Shown here: positions 39,042 through 47,704 of the stretch, piece after piece | How positions within the stretch are numbered: the first letter of the stretch is position 1 | How the letters are laid out: each line of letters begins with the position of its first letter | DNA from: Sulfuricaulis limicola | GTDB taxonomy: Bacteria > Pseudomonadota > Gammaproteobacteria > Acidiferrobacterales > Sulfurifustaceae | Length of the DNA: 64,000 nucleotides | Assembly: GCF_002355735.1 (NCBI RefSeq) | Contig: NZ_AP014879.1 | Coordinates: 1,550,001 to 1,614,000 of the forward strand | Direction of reading: 5' to 3' | Notes under the pieces: generated by a model | Seen by the model: only the letters and a program-made list of their open reading frames with translations | The model's database searches: none | Told to the model about the DNA's origin: nothing | Translations under genes and position numbers: made by a program

Positions 39042-41042
39042 ATGGGCACCAGAGATGAAGCCATCGCCGCCCACCGGCGCGGGGATCTCGTCAAGGCGGA
39101 GCGTCTCTATCGCCATCTGCTCCGTGCCGCCCCGTCGGACGCGGAACTTCACTACTGTCTCGGATTGCTTTGCTTTCAAACCAGCCGCGCGCGCGAAAGC
39201 ATCCAGTGGCTGCAACAGGCCCTCGCTCTGGCTCCCGCGTCCGGCCCGACGCTGCAACTGCTGATCCGCGTCAGCGTTGAGACCGGCGATGCCGAAGGCG
39301 CCCTCGCCTCGCTCGATCGTTATCTCGCGCTGCATCCCCATGATGCCGGGATGCTTCATCTCAAAGGTCAGCAACTCGCGCGCCTGGGGAAACTGCGCGA
39401 CGCCGAGCGCGCTTTCTTTCAGGCGGCCGAACGTACCGGTGAGGCGGCGATGCATCACGATCTGGGACTGTGCCGGCAATTGCAGGGAAACCTGCCGGGG
39501 GCGATACAGGCCTACCGCGAGGCGATCCGGCGCGGACACGATCATCCCCGCACAAGATTGTGGCTGGCCCAGTGCCTTCGCGCAGTTGGACGAATCCGCG
39601 AGTACTACGAGACCGCCACGGGCGCGACCGGCGACGCGCTGAATGACATCGAGCTGGCCATCGAGGCGCAGACCGCGCGTCGCTACGTGTGCGACTGGGA
39701 AGGCGTCGAGACCAACCAGCCCGCCTTCATGGCCGGTCTGCAGAGCGCGCTGAAGCAGGGCAGCGGCGCGAGCATTCCGCCCGGCATCCTGAACTTCATG
39801 GAGGTGGACGAGCCAACCATCGCATCAGCCGCAAAAAAATATGCACGTCAGCTGGCCACGGCCGGCGATGCATTGCGACAGAAGCTCCGCAGGCCGCCCG
39901 CGCGCGGCGATACGGGAAAACTGCGCGTGGGTTATCTGTCCACCGATTTTTTTGCCCACGCCGTCGGTTTCCTGGTGCGCGATCTCTTTGCCTGTCACGA
40001 TCGCACGCGTTTCGAAATTTGCGGATACTCGCTGCGGCATCATCCTGATGAAGTGCAGGCGCGCATACGGGAAGGCTGCGACACGTACCGCAATCTTGCC
40101 GGAAAAAATCCGGAAGAAATCGCGCATGCGATCCTCGGCGACCGGATCGACATCCTGATCGATCTGGCGGGTTACACCAGCGCGGCGCAGCCGGCGGTCC
40201 TCGCGGCCCGTCCGGCGCCGGTCCAGATTTCCTGGCTCGGCTACCTCGGGACCAGCGGCGCGGATTTCATCGACTACCTCATCGCCGATGACGTCGCGCT
40301 GCCGGAGGAACTGGCCGGGGATTACACCGAACGCATCATCCGCCTGCCGCATTTCATGATTACGTCGCCGTTATCCACTTCGGAAAAAAGTCCCTCGCGC
40401 GAGGCGCTGGGGCTGGGCAACGATGGATTCGTGTTTTGCAGTTTCAACCAGCCTTACAAGCTCGACCGGAGAACCTTCGGGGCATGGATGGATATCCTGC
40501 GGCGGGTCCCGGGAAGCCGGTTGTGGATGTACGTCCCCGATCTGGAGGCATGCGGCGGCAACCTGCGGCGCGAAGCGATGCGCCTGGAGGTGGATCCCGG
40601 CCGTCTGGTTTTTGCCGGGAGCGAACCGATGGCGCAACATCTGGCGCGGATGGCGCTGGCTGACCTGGCGCTCGATCCGTTCCACATCAGCGGCGGCGCC
40701 ACTTCCGTCGCAGCGCTGTACGCAGGTGTCCCGGTCCTGACGCTGCGAGGACAATCGTTCCTCGCGCGCATGGGTAGCTCGATAAACTCCCGTCTCGGGA
40801 TGGACGCTCTCGATTGCACGACGCCGGAGCAATACGTAATGACCGCCGTCGAGCTGGCGCTGAATCCCGCGGCACTGGCGGCGGTCAAGGATCAGCTCAA
40901 GGAGACACGGCGAACGCACCGCTTCTTCGACACCGGCGCGTTTGTGCACTCGCTGGAGGAGGCGCTGCGGATCGCCTGGGAACGCCATGCGGCCGGACAG
41001 GCGCCGGCCGACATCAGGGTGACGGACTCGCCATCGGGCTGA
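39042..41042 (+). CDS. TPR-containing GT41 (O-GlcNAc transferase/SPINDLY-like) glycosyltransferase
   Basis: TPR half (EAIAAHRRGDLVKAERLYRH, YCLGLLCFQTSRARESIQWL, RLGKLRDAERAFFQAAERTG) to about residue 190, then a helical linker. The catalytic region starts at about residue 294 (LRVGYLSTDFFAHAVGFLVR) and continues with ILIDLAGYTSAAQPAVLAAR, APVQISWLGYLGTSGADFID, VFCSFNQPYKLDRRTFGAWM and the donor loop LDPFHISGGATSVAALYAGV with RGQSFLARMGSS. 666 residues. Last gene of the FkbM operon, converging with the PEP-CTERM array. Confidence 0.9.
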   Translation: MGTRDEAIAAHRRGDLVKAERLYRHLLRAAPSDAELHYCLGLLCFQTSRARESIQWLQQALALAPASGPTLQLLIRVSVETGDAEGALASLDRYLALHPHDAGMLHLKGQQLARLGKLRDAERAFFQAAERTGEAAMHHDLGLCRQLQGNLPGAIQAYREAIRRGHDHPRTRLWLAQCLRAVGRIREYYETATGATGDALNDIELAIEAQTARRYVCDWEGVETNQPAFMAGLQSALKQGSGASIPPGILNFMEVDEPTIASAAKKYARQLATAGDALRQKLRRPPARGDTGKLRVGYLSTDFFAHAVGFLVRDLFACHDRTRFEICGYSLRHHPDEVQARIREGCDTYRNLAGKNPEEIAHAILGDRIDILIDLAGYTSAAQPAVLAARPAPVQISWLGYLGTSGADFIDYLIADDVALPEELAGDYTERIIRLPHFMITSPLSTSEKSPSREALGLGNDGFVFCSFNQPYKLDRRTFGAWMDILRRVPGSRLWMYVPDLEACGGNLRREAMRLEVDPGRLVFAGSEPMAQHLARMALADLALDPFHISGGATSVAALYAGVPVLTLRGQSFLARMGSSINSRLGMDALDCTTPEQYVMTAVELALNPAALAAVKDQLKETRRTHRFFDTGAFVHSLEEALRIAWERHAAGQAPADIRVTDSPSG

Positions 41043-41073
41043 AAAAAAGAGGGCAGGTTTCCCCTGCCCCCTC
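41042..41073 (-). terminator. intrinsic terminator of the three-gene PEP-CTERM array
   Basis: On the minus strand a GC-rich stem (GAGGGGGCAGG / CCTGCCCTC, two unpaired bases) is followed by seven Ts. It lies 32 bp beyond the stop at 41105 and reaches the stop codon of the converging GT41 gene. Confidence 0.75.
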
Positions 41074-41104
41074 GCTAAAAAAACTGCTACCTATATATAC
41101 CCAG

Positions 41105-41926
41105 TCAGGCCGTTGCCTTCCTGCGACGCGCGACACCGAGCAATCCCAGCAGGCCCGAGCCGAACAACCACACCGCCGCCGGCACCGGGATCGGATTCAT
41201 GTTGGCGTTGAAGTTGGCATTGAAACCGTGGAACGGTCCGCCGGCCGGCAAGGAGATACCCATGACGCCGTCACCGTCGCCGTCGGTCGAGGCCAACATC
41301 CATACGGTGGAACCGGCCGGCTTGTTGACGGGAAAACCGCCCGCATAGCCCGGGCCATCCCACAGGCAGTTCGTTTGCGTGGCCAGTCCACCGAATGCAC
41401 ATCCACTTGGATTTGAACTGTTGGCAATACCGGAGCCAAACACGCTGTTCTGGTTCGCCACCACGAACACGTCGATGTTCTTGGTAATATTCCAATCGAA
41501 CAGCATGTGCATGCCAATCTGGCCGGCGCCGACGGTCACATTCTGGAAGCCCACTTCGAAGTCCGCCGGGTCGGCACCCGCCGTGACATCGAAACTGTAG
41601 CTGCCCGGCAGGAACACCTGGATGTCATGCGCGCTCCAGGGCATGCCGAAAAATGGGGTCGTGGAAGATGCGGTCACATTCGCGGCGCCGCCCGGGCCGG
41701 TGTAGTCCGAGCTGGCATTGTAGGCATTGCCGTCCCACTTCATTGATACGTCGTTGGTGCCGCCGACCATATAACCGGTAGGATCCAGCATGGTGAAGTT
41801 GGCGCGGTCGGTGACCCAGCTATAAGGACCGAATACGTTGGCGACGAGCGCCGCGTTGGCGGCCGGAGCGCCGAGGGCCAGGGCAAGACTGGACACAAGC
41901 AGGGATTTTTTCATGATGGGATTCAT
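41105..41926 (-). CDS. PEP-CTERM surface protein, NFTMLD family (array copy 3)
   Basis: Signal peptide MNPIMKKSLLVSSLALALGA (cut near ANAA). The body has TDRANFTMLDPTGYMVGGTN, NASSDYTGPGGAANVTASST, GQIGMHMLFDWNITKNIDVF and TNCLWDGPGYAGG. The sorting tail is IPVPAAVWLFGSGLLGLLGV then ARRRKATA. The ATG at 41926 follows GAGGAGAAGAC closely; upstream in-frame Met (41968) has no ribosome site. 273 residues. Last of three tandem paralogues transcribed together toward the terminator at 41042-41073. Confidence 0.92.
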   Translation of the reverse strand: MNPIMKKSLLVSSLALALGAPAANAALVANVFGPYSWVTDRANFTMLDPTGYMVGGTNDVSMKWDGNAYNASSDYTGPGGAANVTASSTTPFFGMPWSAHDIQVFLPGSYSFDVTAGADPADFEVGFQNVTVGAGQIGMHMLFDWNITKNIDVFVVANQNSVFGSGIANSSNPSGCAFGGLATQTNCLWDGPGYAGGFPVNKPAGSTVWMLASTDGDGDGVMGISLPAGGPFHGFNANFNANMNPIPVPAAVWLFGSGLLGLLGVARRRKATA

Positions 41927-42003
41927 TGTCTTCTCCTCTTTGGTGGTTGATTTATGAAGTCGTTTCAAAAAACCGGATCAAACCGCACTGTCACGAATAC
42001 TGC

Positions 42004-42846
42004 TTAACTATGCCGTACGTTCTTCTTGCGGCGCGCGACACCGAACAATCCCAACAGGCCCGAGCCGAACAGCCACGCCGCGGCCGGGAGCGGTATGGGA
42101 TCTATCACCACGGGTGCCAGGTTGGCATTAAAGTTGAAATTGTGCCCTTGGAATGCAGAACCGGTGGCACCCGGAATACCCATGATGCCATCGCCGTTGC
42201 CATCGGTAGAGGACAGCATCCAAATGGTGCTGCCGGCGGGTTTGTTGCTACTGAGCCCACCCGCATAGCCTGGACCATCCCATAAGCAGTTCTGGATGGT
42301 TCGGTCGTAGACAGAATTGCAGCCGGAAGGATTCGCGCTGTGGGCAATACCGGGACCGAAAACGCTATTCGCAGCCCACACCACAAACAGATCCATGTTT
42401 TTCACGGAATTCCAGTCGAACAGCATGTGCATGCCGAGCTGGCCGCTGCCGACCATCGCGGTCAACGTGCCTGTCTCGTAGTCATTAGGATGACCGCCTG
42501 CCGTCACATCGAAGGAGTACGTGCCCGGTATAAAGACCTGAATGTCGTGCGCCGTCCACATATGTCCGAGAAAACTGGTCGTCGACGAAGCGGTCAGGTT
42601 TGCGGCGCTGCCCGGGCCAGCGTAGTCGGAGCTGGCATTGTAGGCGTTACCGTCCCACGCGATGGCGATGTCATTGGTGCCAGCCCAGACATAACCAGTC
42701 GGATCAAGCAAGGTCATGTTTCCTCGGTCGGTGTACCAGTTGTAGGGGCCAAGCACATTAGTAACAAGTGCGGCCTGGGCATTCGTTGCCCCGAGCGTCA
42801 CAGCAATAGTGGAAGCAATGAGCGCTTTTTTCATGCGCGGATTCAT
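42004..42846 (-). CDS. PEP-CTERM surface protein, NFTMLD family (array copy 2)
   Basis: Signal peptide MNPRMKKALIASTIAVTLGA (cut near AQAA). The body follows the family (TDRGNMTLLDPTGYVWAGTN, NASSDYAGPGSAANLTASST, VFGPGIAHSANPSGCNSVYD, NCLWDGPGYAGG). The tail is PIPLPAAAWLFGSGLLGLFG then VARRKKNVRHS. A GAGGAGAAG ribosome site precedes the ATG at 42846. 280 residues. Gaps to its array neighbours are 77 and 80 bp and themselves look alike, as expected if gene plus leader were duplicated as a unit. Confidence 0.92.
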   Translation of the reverse strand: MNPRMKKALIASTIAVTLGATNAQAALVTNVLGPYNWYTDRGNMTLLDPTGYVWAGTNDIAIAWDGNAYNASSDYAGPGSAANLTASSTTSFLGHMWTAHDIQVFIPGTYSFDVTAGGHPNDYETGTLTAMVGSGQLGMHMLFDWNSVKNMDLFVVWAANSVFGPGIAHSANPSGCNSVYDRTIQNCLWDGPGYAGGLSSNKPAGSTIWMLSSTDGNGDGIMGIPGATGSAFQGHNFNFNANLAPVVIDPIPLPAAAWLFGSGLLGLFGVARRKKNVRHS

Positions 42847-42926
42847 CGCGATCTTCTCCTCTTTAGTGATGGATTCTTAATATTATTTCGAATGCACCGG
42901 TCAGACTGAACTGCTGCGAATTTTGC

Positions 42927-43805
42927 TTAATGGTGCCGGACACCCCTCCTGCGGCGCGCGATACCGAGCAACCCCAACAGGCCCGAGCCGAGCAGCCAGA
43001 CAGCGGTCGGCACGGGGACTTCCGGCGGCGGGGGACAGTCGCCGCACTCGATCACGTTCAGCGAGGTATTGAAGTTGGCGTTGAAACCCTGGAACGGGCC
43101 ACCGCTTGCCATCGGGATACCCATGACACCGTCACCATTGCCATCAACCGACGCCATCATCCACACCGTGCTGCCGGCCGGCTTGTTGGCGGAAAGACCA
43201 CCCACGGAAAAACCACCCACATAACCCGGGCCGTCCCACAGGCAGTTCGGAACGGTCGCCGCCGCAGTGAAATCGCAACCGCTGGTGTTGGAACTGCGGG
43301 CGATGCCTGAACCGAAAGTGCTGTTCAGGGAAAACACCACGAACATGTCTATGTTCCTGGCCTTCCAATCAAACAGCATGTGCATGCCGATCTGGCCGGT
43401 GCCAACAGTAACATTAAGAAAGCCTGTTTCTGTGTCTGACGGATCGCCACCCGCACTGGCGTCAAAAGAGTAACTGCCCGGCATAAACATCTGGATGTCA
43501 TGCGCGGCCCAGGTGTGACCGAAGAACGGCGTGGTGGACGAAAGCGTGACATTCGCGGCGCCGCCCGGGCCGGTGTAGTCCGAGCTGGCGTTGTAAGCGT
43601 TGCCATCCCACAACATGGCGATGTCGTTGGTGCCACCTACGGTATAACCCCCGCCATCCAGCATGGTGAAGTTGGCACGGTCGGTAGTCCAATTGTGGAA
43701 GGGACCGAATATATCGGTGACAAGCGCCGCTTGGGCGCTCGGAGCGCAGAGGGCCAGGGCGAGACTAGAGGCAAGCAGAGTTTTCCGGATCGACGGCGGA
43801 TGCAT
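42927..43805 (-). CDS. PEP-CTERM surface protein, NFTMLD family (array copy 1)
   Basis: Signal peptide MHPPSIRKTLLASSLALALC (cut near AQAA). Family body (TDRANFTMLDGGGYTVGGTN, NASSDYTGPGGAANVTLSST, GSGIARSSNTSGCDFTA, NCLWDGPGYVGG with an extra FSVGGLS). A Cys/Pro spacer IECGDCPPPPE precedes the tail VPVPTAVWLLGSGLLGLLGI then ARRRRGVRHH. The ATG at 43805 has a GGAGGAG site upstream; the longer open frame to 43967 is not supported. 292 residues. First gene of the array. Confidence 0.91.
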   Translation of the reverse strand: MHPPSIRKTLLASSLALALCAPSAQAALVTDIFGPFHNWTTDRANFTMLDGGGYTVGGTNDIAMLWDGNAYNASSDYTGPGGAANVTLSSTTPFFGHTWAAHDIQMFMPGSYSFDASAGGDPSDTETGFLNVTVGTGQIGMHMLFDWKARNIDMFVVFSLNSTFGSGIARSSNTSGCDFTAAATVPNCLWDGPGYVGGFSVGGLSANKPAGSTVWMMASVDGNGDGVMGIPMASGGPFQGFNANFNTSLNVIECGDCPPPPEVPVPTAVWLLGSGLLGLLGIARRRRGVRHH

Positions 43806-44128
43806 GACTGGGCTCCTCCATGTTGTTATTTTGTGGAAACTGACTGCGGCCGGATTTAAGTTACGCCTTGCCCGGGAGACTGGCAAGTAATTCACGCCGG
43901 CGTGACTGCGAACCGCAGTCCGCTCAATTCCGGTGCGACCGGCCCGGAAATGCGGTGACCGATGCATCCCGGCCGGAGAGTCCTTATGTCATTTCCAATC
44001 CAATCCACGGGTTGGCGCGTTTCCTTTGCCCGCCTGCCAGCATGGAGCCCGCGCATGGATCGGCCTTGCCGCCAGCGTGACCTGTATCAGTCAATTATCG
44101 GCGATAACCTATATAATGATCGGGGTTA
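43806..44128. other. 323-bp divergent intergenic region
   Basis: Separates the PEP-CTERM array (minus) from the TPR-methyltransferase (plus). It contains a candidate minus-strand promoter (43858-43886), an inverted repeat GACTGCG-AAC-CGCAGTC (43904-43920) just upstream of it, and a plus-strand TATAAT at 44112-44117. No gene was seen. Confidence 0.5.
43858..43886 (-). promoter_or_regulatory. candidate sigma-70 promoter of the PEP-CTERM array
   Basis: On the minus strand: -35 TTGCCA (43881-43886), 17-bp spacer, -10 TAACTT (43858-43863). The -35 matches 5 of 6 and the -10 only 3 of 6. The 17-bp inverted repeat at 43904-43920 could be an operator. No sigma-54 box was found here, unlike the related gene at 24895. 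Confidence 0.3.
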
Positions 44129-45655
44129 TTGGAAATTCCTTGGTGTCTCTTGGAAAGCGCAGCACTCAAGCAACAGGCGTTAGACGACATACGCAGCGGC
44201 CGGATGCGCCCTGCCCTGCAACTCCTCTCCCGGGCGTGCGAGCAGGACAACCGCGATCCCGAGATCTGGTTTTACCTCGGCGCTGTTTACGGATCGCTCG
44301 GTGACGCTCCCAATGCGGAAAAATCCTTTCGCGCGGCCATCGCCCTGCGCCCGGATTTCGTGCAGGCTCGCTTCAATCTGGCCAACGCCCTCGGGGACCA
44401 GGGCCGGCTGGCGGAGGCGGAGGCGGAATATCGCGCCGTGACCACCCTTGCGCCACAACATGCCATGGCCTGGTGCGCGCTCGGGTATGTCTGCGCCAAG
44501 CAAGACAGACTCGCGGAGGCCGAACAGGCGGCGCGGCGCGCGCTCGCGCTGGCGCCGAATACCGCCGAACCCTATGCTGCCCTCGCCAGCGTGCACCTGG
44601 CGAAAAAAGAACTGGCTGAGGCGATAAAGCAGTGCACAAAAGCGCTTGAGCGCGACCCGAATTCAATTTCGGCGCTGGTCAACCTCGGCCTGGCGCATAA
44701 AACGGCGGGAAGATTTTCCGAGGCGAAAAGATTTTTCAATCGCGCCCTCGCCATCCAGCCACGGCTGCCCGAAGCGCATTACACGCTCGGCGTGATTTTT
44801 CTGCACGAGGGCAACATGGATGAAGCCGAGTCCGCGTTTTTTCTGGCCCTGGATCATGACCCGCGCAACGTCCACGCCTTCGAACAACTCGGCGCGCTGC
44901 TGCGACACCGCGACAAGCGCGGGAAGGCGCTGGAGCTGTACCGGCGTTTTGCCGAGGCCTGTCCGGAGCATCCGGACGCCAAATTTTTCCTCGCTGTCCT
45001 GGAAGGCGGCGAGGACCCCGGGCGCATACCCGTCGAGCTGCTCGCCGAGCGCTATCGCGACGAACAGGTCGCCAGCACGTTCGACGAAGGCATGACCAAA
45101 AAACTGGATTACGTCGTCCCGGTACGCCTGAAAGAACACATGTCCGGACTGCTCGGCAGCGAATCCGCGAATCTGGATGCCCTGGACCTCGGCTGCGGCA
45201 CCGGCCTTTACGGTTCCGTAGTGAAACCCTGGACGCGGCGCCTCGTCGGAGTGGACCTCTCCGCCGTCATGCTGGCGGAAGCCAGGCGCAAGGGCGTGTA
45301 TGACGAATTAGTGCAGGGCGAACTGATCGAGACACTGGATGCCATCGACACGCAATACGATCTCGTGATAGCGATGGACGTTCTGGTGTTCTTCGGCGAT
45401 CTCGCGCCGATTTTCGAACGCGTGAAGAAAGTATTGCGCCCGCGAGGGCTGTTCATCTTCGATCTTGAAAAGGCGGACGAGTCGCATCGCTGGCAACTGC
45501 ACATCTTCGGCAACTACGTGCATTCGCGCGGCTATATCACCGAGTTGGCCGGACGTCACGGTTTTTCCGAGTTGCTGTGCGAAGAGCTCGATATACGCAA
45601 GGAGGTAAATTCGTACATCAAGGGACACCTGGTATTTTTCCGAAGCACGCAATAA
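44129..45655 (+). CDS. TPR-containing class I SAM methyltransferase
   Basis: TPRs fill residues ~10-300 (RSGRMRPALQLLSRACEQ, YLGAVYGSLGDAPNAEKSFR, LAKKELAEAIKQCTKALERD and more). A SAM-dependent methyltransferase domain follows: LDALDLGCGTGLYGSV (about residue 350), GVDLSAVMLAEARRKG, YDLVIAMDVLVFFGDLAPIF and VLRPRGLFIFDLEKAD. Same architecture as the gene at 29036-30790. Start uncertain: TTG at 44129 or TTG at 44150. A TATAAT at 44112-44117 would put the transcript start at about 44124, which favours the later one. Substrate unknown. Confidence 0.87.
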   Translation: MEIPWCLLESAALKQQALDDIRSGRMRPALQLLSRACEQDNRDPEIWFYLGAVYGSLGDAPNAEKSFRAAIALRPDFVQARFNLANALGDQGRLAEAEAEYRAVTTLAPQHAMAWCALGYVCAKQDRLAEAEQAARRALALAPNTAEPYAALASVHLAKKELAEAIKQCTKALERDPNSISALVNLGLAHKTAGRFSEAKRFFNRALAIQPRLPEAHYTLGVIFLHEGNMDEAESAFFLALDHDPRNVHAFEQLGALLRHRDKRGKALELYRRFAEACPEHPDAKFFLAVLEGGEDPGRIPVELLAERYRDEQVASTFDEGMTKKLDYVVPVRLKEHMSGLLGSESANLDALDLGCGTGLYGSVVKPWTRRLVGVDLSAVMLAEARRKGVYDELVQGELIETLDAIDTQYDLVIAMDVLVFFGDLAPIFERVKKVLRPRGLFIFDLEKADESHRWQLHIFGNYVHSRGYITELAGRHGFSELLCEELDIRKEVNSYIKGHLVFFRSTQ

Positions 45656-46296
45656 GCAACCCGCGCCGCAAGGCGGATTCGCTCCGCCATCCATCGGCGC
45701 CGCATCCAGGAACCCGGCCAAAACGGTGAGCGAGACAGACGCCCCTGCCACATCCGGCCTGGCATTGCAAACATGATATTCACAGCCAACCGGCCGGGCC
45801 AATACGCCGCCGACGCCCGGATGGCGGCGACCGGGAAACAGGCACAGATCAGCATTCGAGGTTCAGGATACGGTGGATATATACCTATTATTGAGGACTG
45901 GCGGCAAACTGGTCGCGTGCCCGCGCGACACAGCCCGTCTCTGATTGAAGATCGTGATTTTCCGCGTGATGTAACGCACCTGCCAGCCCGGACAAGTGTC
46001 TTGACATTTATAATTTCAGAGGTGCACCATACATCATAATTCGCATTGGGTGGGGTGGATTTGCGCTGGTTTCGCTGCCAGAACTGCAAGATCTATATAA
46101 AAAATCAAAGATAAGCTGTTAACGCTGTCGCTGTTAGCAATTATCCTCAGAATCAAATTCCCCGTCGCGCGAGAAATGCTTTTTTACAGCGTCAGATTCA
46201 GACGCTTTGCGTCAGGCACGAGCAGTGAGAAAATCGCCTCAACGAAGGCCACGCTCAATAATAAAGTTGTTTGATACACATTCAGGAGGAGCAGCA
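45656..46296. other. 641-bp intergenic region
   Basis: No convincing gene. It holds a weak hairpin after the methyltransferase stop (GGCGGA/TCCGCC, 45672-45688), AT-rich stretches around 46000-46110, and a hairpin AGCGTC/GACGCT (46188-46206). Two GCGTCAG copies exactly 20 bp apart (46189-46195 and 46209-46215) lie about 80-110 bp upstream of the FadL-type gene. Confidence 0.4.
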
Positions 46297-47655
46297 ATGA
46301 AGGTATTCACCAGGCACGCGCTCGTATCAGCGTTTGCATTTGCGTTGGCGTCCCCTGTCAGCGTCTATGCCACCAACGGCATGTGGATGATCGGGTATGG
46401 CGCCAAAGGCACCGCCATGGGCGGCGCCGGTGTTGCGTATCCGCAGGATGCGATGGCCGCCGCCTACAACCCTGCCAGCATGACAGAGGTCGGCGAAGCG
46501 CGGCTCGACGCAACCGTTGAGTTCTTCCGCCCGCCACGCAGTGTTACGCATGACCCTTCGTTATTGCTCGGCGATACCAGCGAGCGCAGCAAGGACGATC
46601 TCTTTCCCATTCCCGCCATCGGCGCGGTGCTCTCCAGCCCGGGCACACCCATCGCCATGGGCATGGCGGTCATTGGCGCGGGGCTGGGCACCAATTATGC
46701 GCAGTCGAATGGCACTTTCTTCGACCCAACATCTCCGGCCAATCCTGCCAATCCAAACTTGGATGCATACAACCGTGTCGGTGTGTTTCTGATGCAAATG
46801 CAAATGCTGCCGAGCATGGCCTATAAGGTGAGTGAAAATCACAGTGTCGGAGCCAGTCTCGTCATCGCCATGCAGACATTCAGGGCATTTGGTCTCGAAT
46901 CGTTCGCCAGCAACCAAATTCCGATATCCGGCGATCCTGAGCATTTGACAAACAAAGGCTACGACTGGTCGTTCGGCTGGGGATGGCGCGCCGGCTGGTT
47001 CGGGAAATTTCTGGACGGCAAACTGAATCTCGGCCTGAATTACGCGCCACGAGTTTCCATGCAGAAATTCAACCGTTACTCGGGACTTTTTGCCGAACAT
47101 GGCGAATTCGACATCCCCGAGAGCATAACGGCCGGTCTCGCCATCAAGGTGACACCCAAGATGAACGTTGCCTTCGATGTGCAACGCATTTACTGGAATG
47201 ATGTGAAGTCCATCGGCAATCCGGGCCCGGTTGACACCTCTGACTTCAACCCGCTCTGTCCGGGCACTGACCCTGCCATATGCAAGCTCGGCGGCGATCT
47301 CGGCATGGGTTTCGGCTGGACGAATCAGACCGTTTACAAGCTTGGTTTTGATTACAAGTACAGAAAAGATCTGGTTCTGCGTGCAGGGTTGAACTATGGC
47401 AAGACGCCTATCCCGAATGATCAGGTGTTGTTCAACATGCTGGCACCGGCGACCACCGAGAAACATCTCACGTTCGGCGCGACCTACACGCTTGCCAACA
47501 AAGACGAGCTGACGCTCGGTTTCATGCATGCTTTTGAGAAAACCATTGAGGGACCTACGGCATTCCGCACTTCTGGCACTGCGGGTCCGGGTGTTAATGC
47601 CGCCATTTCCATGAGCCAGACTTCGTTCAGCATCGCCTACGGTCTGAAGTTCTAG
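46297..47655 (+). CDS. OmpP1/FadL-family outer-membrane transporter
   Basis: Outer-membrane beta-barrel for uptake of hydrophobic compounds such as long-chain fatty acids or hydrocarbons. Signal peptide MKVFTRHALVSAFAFALASP (cut near VYAT). The mature N-terminus TNGMWMIGYGAKGTAMGGAG and PQDAMAAAYNPASMTEVG is the classic FadL hatch region (NPA motif). The C-terminus ends MSQTSFSIAYGLKF with the terminal aromatic typical of barrels. The ATG at 46297 follows AGGAGGAG; an upstream in-frame start at 46207 would destroy the signal peptide. 452 residues. Confidence 0.93.
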   Translation: MKVFTRHALVSAFAFALASPVSVYATNGMWMIGYGAKGTAMGGAGVAYPQDAMAAAYNPASMTEVGEARLDATVEFFRPPRSVTHDPSLLLGDTSERSKDDLFPIPAIGAVLSSPGTPIAMGMAVIGAGLGTNYAQSNGTFFDPTSPANPANPNLDAYNRVGVFLMQMQMLPSMAYKVSENHSVGASLVIAMQTFRAFGLESFASNQIPISGDPEHLTNKGYDWSFGWGWRAGWFGKFLDGKLNLGLNYAPRVSMQKFNRYSGLFAEHGEFDIPESITAGLAIKVTPKMNVAFDVQRIYWNDVKSIGNPGPVDTSDFNPLCPGTDPAICKLGGDLGMGFGWTNQTVYKLGFDYKYRKDLVLRAGLNYGKTPIPNDQVLFNMLAPATTEKHLTFGATYTLANKDELTLGFMHAFEKTIEGPTAFRTSGTAGPGVNAAISMSQTSFSIAYGLKF

Positions 47656-47704
47656 GCCCGGCACGTAGGTATATTTGTATATTTACTGTAGTGGAGAATG
47701 AATC

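Noticed and set aside
46003-46018. TTGACA followed closely by TATAAT upstream of the FadL-type gene
   Set aside because: The two hexamers are only a few bases apart, so they cannot form one sigma-70 promoter.
45773-46039. 88-codon open frame in the gap before the FadL-type gene
   Set aside because: No ribosome site, no domain and composition unlike the neighbours.
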